A DNA stretch of 6,051 bases, from positions 1-6,051 of the forward strand of contig SLOZ01000380.1 of the NCBI GenBank assembly GCA_007132255.1. The letters are read 5' to 3'. The notes under the pieces are model-generated. The model ran no database searches. It saw only the letters and a program-made list of their open reading frames with translations, and was not told the DNA's origin. Shown in pieces: positions 5,039-6,051 of the stretch. The first letter of the stretch is position 1; each line of letters opens with the position of its first letter. Position numbers and translations under genes: made by a program. This stretch comes from Limnochordia bacterium (GTDB lineage Bacteria; Bacillota; Limnochordia; Darwinibacteriales; B1SED10-159).

Positions 5039-6051
5039 TTACTGTAACGCGAGACGGTAGATGGCAAGAACGTCATCACGCTTGAGTTGGACAAAATTAC
5101 CTGTGCTGTCGCATTTGTCAGCCATCTCCTGCAGACGCGAATCGTCAATCTCAGCATCGGCTAGGGTTACTGGCAATCCGATGGAATGGAAGAACTGCTT
5201 AAGGCGTTCAATGCCTGTTAATGCTGTGCGTTCGGGATTGGCGAAATCGTATTCGACGTTCCAAACGCGGACAGCAAACTGCGCGAACCGCTCTACGTCA
5301 TGGGTATACACGTGCTGCATCCAAGCCGGGAAAACCACGGCTAATCCAGCCCCGTGGGCGATATCATAGATGGCACTGAGTTCATGTTCGATTTGGTGAG
5401 ACGCCCAATCCCCGACACGGCCGGTGCTGAGCAGGTCGTTATGGGCAATGGTGGAAGCCCACATGATCTCGGCTCTTGCGGAATAGTCTTCAGGATTTTC
5501 TAAGGCGATAGGAACTTGCTTGATAATGGTGCGCAGGAGAGCTTCACACATCTTGTCAGTGAAATCAACGTCCTTCGTGTTGGTGAAGTATCGTTCCATC
5601 ACGTGTGCCATGATGTCAGCTGCACCACAGGCCGTTTGGTACGGTGGGAGAGTCATGGTGAGTTCGGGGTTCATAATGGCAAACTTCGGGCGCATGTGTT
5701 CGCTGCCCAAACCCACTTTGCGCCAACCGTCTTCGTTCGTTATAACCGAGCTAGAGCTAGCTTCGCTGCCTGCGGCGGGAATTGTCAAAATGACACCGAG
5801 CGGCAGCATTTCGGTGACTTTTTGTTTGCCGGAGTAGAAATCCCAAACATCACCGTCATAGTTGAGACCGATAGCAATGGCCTTGGCGGAATCGATGACG
5901 CTGCCCCCGCCTACGGCCAGAATGAAGTCAACGCCTTCACTGCGGCAGAGTTCAATGCCTTCATGTACCAAACTCAGGCGTGGATTCGGCTGAACGCCGC
6001 CTAACTCAACGAACTCAATCCCTGCCTTCTGCAGCGACTGCTCGACGGTGG
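5039..6051 (-). CDS. Iron-containing alcohol dehydrogenase, butanol dehydrogenase type (5' end missing)
   Basis: The visible 336 residues are the C-terminal part of a group III (iron-dependent) alcohol dehydrogenase, which reduces aldehydes such as butanal or acetaldehyde to alcohols with NAD(P)H. Family members are about 380-390 residues, so roughly 50 N-terminal residues lie beyond the window. Visible signs are the GGVQPNP segment (residues 18-24), the nucleotide-binding loop AVGGGSVIDSAKAIA (45-59) and the four expected metal ligands: Asp145 and His149 in DIMAH, His218 in SHQIEH, and His232 in DIAHG. His222, also conserved in the family, is present. The frame is open to the right edge; a TTG at 5971-5969 is an internal Leu, not a start. 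The sequence most resembles the BdhA/YugJ/YqhD-like branch. The exact substrate and the choice of NADH or NADPH cannot be told. It ends at a strong terminator and fits a fermentative setting beside the hydrogenase operon. Confidence 0.93.
   Translation of the reverse strand, partial: TVEQSLQKAGIEFVELGGVQPNPRLSLVHEGIELCRSEGVDFILAVGGGSVIDSAKAIAIGLNYDGDVWDFYSGKQKVTEMLPLGVILTIPAAGSEASSSSVITNEDGWRKVGLGSEHMRPKFAIMNPELTMTLPPYQTACGAADIMAHVMERYFTNTKDVDFTDKMCEALLRTIIKQVPIALENPEDYSARAEIMWASTIAHNDLLSTGRVGDWASHQIEHELSAIYDIAHGAGLAVVFPAWMQHVYTHDVERFAQFAVRVWNVEYDFANPERTALTGIERLKQFFHSIGLPVTLADAEIDDSRLQEMADKCDSTGNFVQLKRDDVLAIYRLALQ

Noticed and set aside
5039..5971. Alcohol dehydrogenase starting at the TTG at 5971-5969
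   Set aside because: The frame continues upstream to the window edge with conserved family sequence (the GGVQPNP segment), so the TTG is an internal leucine and the gene is cut by the window.
1..6051. CRISPR array, tRNA or rRNA gene, insertion sequence or phage elements
   Set aside because: I saw no regularly spaced repeats, cloverleaf-like or rRNA sequence, transposase motifs or terminal inverted repeats.

Overview
The window looks like a chromosomal segment from an anaerobic, fermentative bacterium, most likely a Firmicute of the clostridial kind. This is inferred from strong AAGGAGG-type ribosome binding sites, sigma-A style promoter spacing, a GC content in the low-to-mid 50s by eye, and the gene content. 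The species cannot be told from the sequence. Every real gene lies on the minus strand, so transcription runs from right to left.

Right part (about 5039-6051): the C-terminal 336 residues of an iron-containing alcohol dehydrogenase of the butanol dehydrogenase type. Its 5' end lies beyond the window. A strong intrinsic terminator follows its stop codon at 4986-5023.

Middle (4695-4985): an intergenic region with a near-consensus sigma-A promoter (4904-4932) and a leader of roughly 200 nt. The leader carries competing GCGAG/CTCGC arms and uridine tracts. It leads into a tight three-gene operon, hydC-hydB-hydA (4694 down to 295), which encodes a trimeric electron-bifurcating [FeFe] hydrogenase. 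HydC is the NuoE-like [2Fe-2S] subunit. HydB is the NuoF-like flavin/NAD(H) subunit with extra clusters at both ends. HydA is the H-cluster catalytic subunit with a NuoG-like N-terminus and an extra C-terminal [2Fe-2S] domain. The genes are joined by a 4-nt ATGA overlap (hydC/hydB) and a directly abutting stop-start (hydB/hydA), which suggests translational coupling and balanced stoichiometry.

Left part (1-294): an 89-nt gap with small repeats, including an 8-bp inverted repeat that buries the next gene's Shine-Dalgarno sequence. After it comes the 5' part of a small secreted protein of unknown function.

Together the genes fit fermentative redox disposal. The hydrogenase would oxidise NADH and reduced ferredoxin together to make H2 (or run in reverse), and the alcohol dehydrogenase would re-oxidise NAD(P)H by reducing aldehydes. 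No H-cluster maturase gene (hydE, hydF, hydG) is present here. The protein-coding content belongs to well-known families. The less explained parts are the hydC leader, the SD-sequestering hairpin and the small secreted protein.
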